Shown one piece after another: positions 4,329-5,802 of a stretch of 5,802 nt of DNA. The notes beneath the pieces were generated by a model. The model was not told the origin of the DNA. It made no database searches and saw nothing but the letters and a program-made list of their open reading frames with translations. A program made the translations under genes and the position numbers. The DNA lies in the NCBI GenBank assembly GCA_029934815.1, contig JAOZLM010000154.1, positions 1-5,802 on the forward strand, in the 5' to 3' direction. The DNA is from Desulfocapsa sp. (GTDB lineage: Bacteria; Desulfobacterota; Desulfobulbia; Desulfobulbales; Desulfocapsaceae). The stretch's first letter is position 1. Every line of letters starts with the position of its first letter.

Positions 4329-5528
4329 ATGAATCCGGTTAAACTTACCGAAAACGTGTATTGGGTTGGTGCCATCGATTGGGATGTTCGTGATTTTCAT
4401 GGATATTCAACAAATAGGGGAACCACTTATAACGCATATCTTATAATGGATGAGAAAATTACTCTTATCGATTGCGTTAAAAAATCGCTGCAGAGTGATA
4501 TGGTCGCTCGAATCAGTGAGATTATTGATCCTGCCAAGATTGACTATATCGTAGTGAATCACGTGGAGATGGATCACTCAGGTAGTTTGCCGGATATGGT
4601 GAAGATGATCAATCCTGAAAAGATTATTTGCTCAAAAATGGGTGAGAAAGCACTGCTTGAGCATTTCCATCAGAAAGACTGGCCCTATGAGATTGCTAAG
4701 CCAGGCGAAGATATCAGTCTTGGGGCGAAAACACTTTCCTTCCTTGAAACCCGTATGCTGCACTGGCCGGATTCGATGTTTACCTACCTGGTTGAAGATC
4801 AGATTCTCTTTTCATCTGATGCTTTTGGTCAGCACCTTGCAACCAGTGAACGCTTTGATGATGAGGTTGATCAGGCAGTTCTCCTGGAAGAGCTTACCAA
4901 GTATTATGCCAATATCCTGACCCTTTATTCACCGCTGGTGAAAAAGTTGATTGCCAAGGTCAAAGAGATTAATCTGCAGATCAAGATGATTGCACCTGAT
5001 CATGGTGTGATATGGCGCGGAAATCCTGGCATGGCACTTGAGTATTATGACAAGTGGAGCCAGCACAAAGGTGATGGCTATGCCATGATTATTTACGACA
5101 CCATGTGGCATTCCACCGAAAAAATGGCTAAAAGAATTGGTGCAGGACTACAGAGTGAAGGGATCTCCTTTAAGCTTGTAAATCTTCGCTATAATCATCG
5201 CAGTGATGTTATGCGGGATGTGCTCAATGCAAGTGCGATCGTACTTGGTTGCCCCACTTTGAATAATGGTTTACTCCCCAGAATGGCAGGTTTTTTGATG
5301 TATATGCGAGGCTTGAAACCAACAAACAAGATTGGTGCAGCATTTGGTTCCTTTGGCTGGTCAGGTGAGTCTGTAAAACTGCTTAATGAAGCTATGGCAG
5401 TCATGAAGTTTGATGTGATAGACGATGGCTTGAAAGTCAAATATGTACCGGAAGATAAGGATTACGCTCATTGTATAGAGCTTGGCAAGAAGGTCGGACA
5501 GGCATTGAATGCAAAGAGAGCTGAATAA
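4329..5528 (+). CDS. roo: Flavodiiron protein, rubredoxin:oxygen oxidoreductase
   Basis: A cytoplasmic enzyme that reduces O2 to water (some members also reduce NO), taking electrons from rubredoxin through FMN (established). The length, 399 residues, fits the two-domain class (D. gigas ROO has about 400). The N-terminal beta-lactamase-like domain (~1-248) holds the diiron site: H78-x-E80-x-D82-H83 in NHVEMDHSG, H145 in LHWPDSM, D164 in SSDAFG and H225 in APDHGVIWR. All ligands are present. The C-terminal flavodoxin domain (~252-395) opens with the FMN phosphate loop TMWHST after an IIYD strand. There is no fused rubredoxin or flavin reductase domain, so the separate two-domain rubredoxin encoded upstream is the likely donor. 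Ribosome binding site AGGAGG (4315-4320) lies 8 bp before ATG. The gene is separated from the perR cluster by a terminator and repeat copy C, so it is probably its own transcript, perhaps with the small gene after it. Confidence 0.97.
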   Translation: MNPVKLTENVYWVGAIDWDVRDFHGYSTNRGTTYNAYLIMDEKITLIDCVKKSLQSDMVARISEIIDPAKIDYIVVNHVEMDHSGSLPDMVKMINPEKIICSKMGEKALLEHFHQKDWPYEIAKPGEDISLGAKTLSFLETRMLHWPDSMFTYLVEDQILFSSDAFGQHLATSERFDDEVDQAVLLEELTKYYANILTLYSPLVKKLIAKVKEINLQIKMIAPDHGVIWRGNPGMALEYYDKWSQHKGDGYAMIIYDTMWHSTEKMAKRIGAGLQSEGISFKLVNLRYNHRSDVMRDVLNASAIVLGCPTLNNGLLPRMAGFLMYMRGLKPTNKIGAAFGSFGWSGESVKLLNEAMAVMKFDVIDDGLKVKYVPEDKDYAHCIELGKKVGQALNAKRAE

Positions 5529-5590
5529 TTATTACAGTTCTTTAACAGAATTTTGCCAGTGACTTATAAATAGTAAGAGAAGAGGATACT

Positions 5591-5802
5591 ATGAAAATAC
5601 GGGTTGATAAAAATATCGTTGAGTTTGTACCGGAGAATGAGCAGGAGACTGCATCCATGGAAACATTATGGAGAGTTGTGGTTGATTGTGCAGCAGATAA
5701 TAAGCGAATGACTGCCATCGGTGAGTATGTTCCTTCCAAAGACAATCTCGCCCGTTTTCATATTGAAGGCATTGAGTCAACAACTGTCTATACTGAAGAC
5801 AA
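5591..5802 (+). CDS. Small unrecognised protein, N-terminal part (cut by window edge)
   Basis: An open frame from ATG 5591 to the right edge, 70 full codons without a stop. The sequence begins MKIRVDKNIVEFVPENEQET and continues with WRVVVDCAADNKRM, GEYVPSKDNLARFHIEGIE. It shows balanced, soluble composition, one cysteine (C33), no signal peptide and no membrane segment. The ribosome binding site AGAGGA (5581-5586) lies 4 bp before ATG. It starts 62 bp after roo on the same strand, so it may be cotranscribed. A weak TATAAA at 5565-5570 could also serve as a separate -10. I do not recognise the family and give no function. The minus-strand frames over it lack comparable start signals. Confidence 0.75.
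   Translation, partial: MKIRVDKNIVEFVPENEQETASMETLWRVVVDCAADNKRMTAIGEYVPSKDNLARFHIEGIESTTVYTED

Noticed and set aside
5542..5783. Minus-strand frames downstream of roo
   Set aside because: The plus-strand frame from 5591 has a ribosome binding site, follows roo and reads as an ordinary soluble protein; the minus-strand frames have none of this.

Overview
The window looks like chromosome from an anaerobic, probably sulfate-reducing member of the Desulfobacterota. The evidence is gene content: a class I desulfoferrodoxin, a rubrerythrin with the D. vulgaris cysteine positions, a C-x4-C rubredoxin module and a rubredoxin:oxygen oxidoreductase. Genus cannot be fixed from this sequence. All genes recognised are on the + strand.

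Layout. (1) 1-62: right end of a palindromic repeat (copy A). (2) 77-1162: a REC/HD-GYP response regulator, a predicted c-di-GMP phosphodiesterase, with an uncertain start. (3) 1163-1370: promoter and operator region. (4) 1371-3965: an oxidative-stress cluster of a PerR-type Fur protein, a 77-aa cysteine-rich winged-helix protein, rubrerythrin, repeat copy B, the C-terminal ~40% of a 2-Cys peroxiredoxin, desulfoferrodoxin (superoxide reductase), and a two-domain rubredoxin. (5) 3966-4328, a 363-bp gap: a probable terminator, then ~65 bp with nothing recognisable, then repeat copy C, which is flanked by a perfect 7-bp direct repeat, then a candidate promoter. (6) 4329-5528: a flavodiiron oxygen reductase (Roo). 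(7) 5591 to the right edge: start of a small unrecognised gene.

How the genes fit together. Desulfoferrodoxin reduces superoxide to peroxide, rubrerythrin reduces peroxide to water, and Roo reduces O2 to water. All three families can take electrons from rubredoxin, which is encoded between them. The PerR-like repressor at the front is the likely peroxide sensor. The individual families are well known. The less ordinary parts are the Cys-rich winged-helix protein between perR and rbr, the fusion of two different rubredoxin types, the Asn in place of a PerR metal ligand, and the repeat family.

The repeat family (three copies in 5.8 kb) has GATGG.../...CCATC ends, an inner arm region that differs between copies, and a conserved GTAC-type centre. 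It behaves like a MITE. Copy C has a target-site duplication and may supply the -35 box of roo. Copy B starts inside the rubrerythrin stop codon and ends where peroxiredoxin homology begins, with no target duplication, so the peroxiredoxin gene seems to have lost its first ~115-120 codons, including the catalytic cysteine, in an event linked to the repeat.
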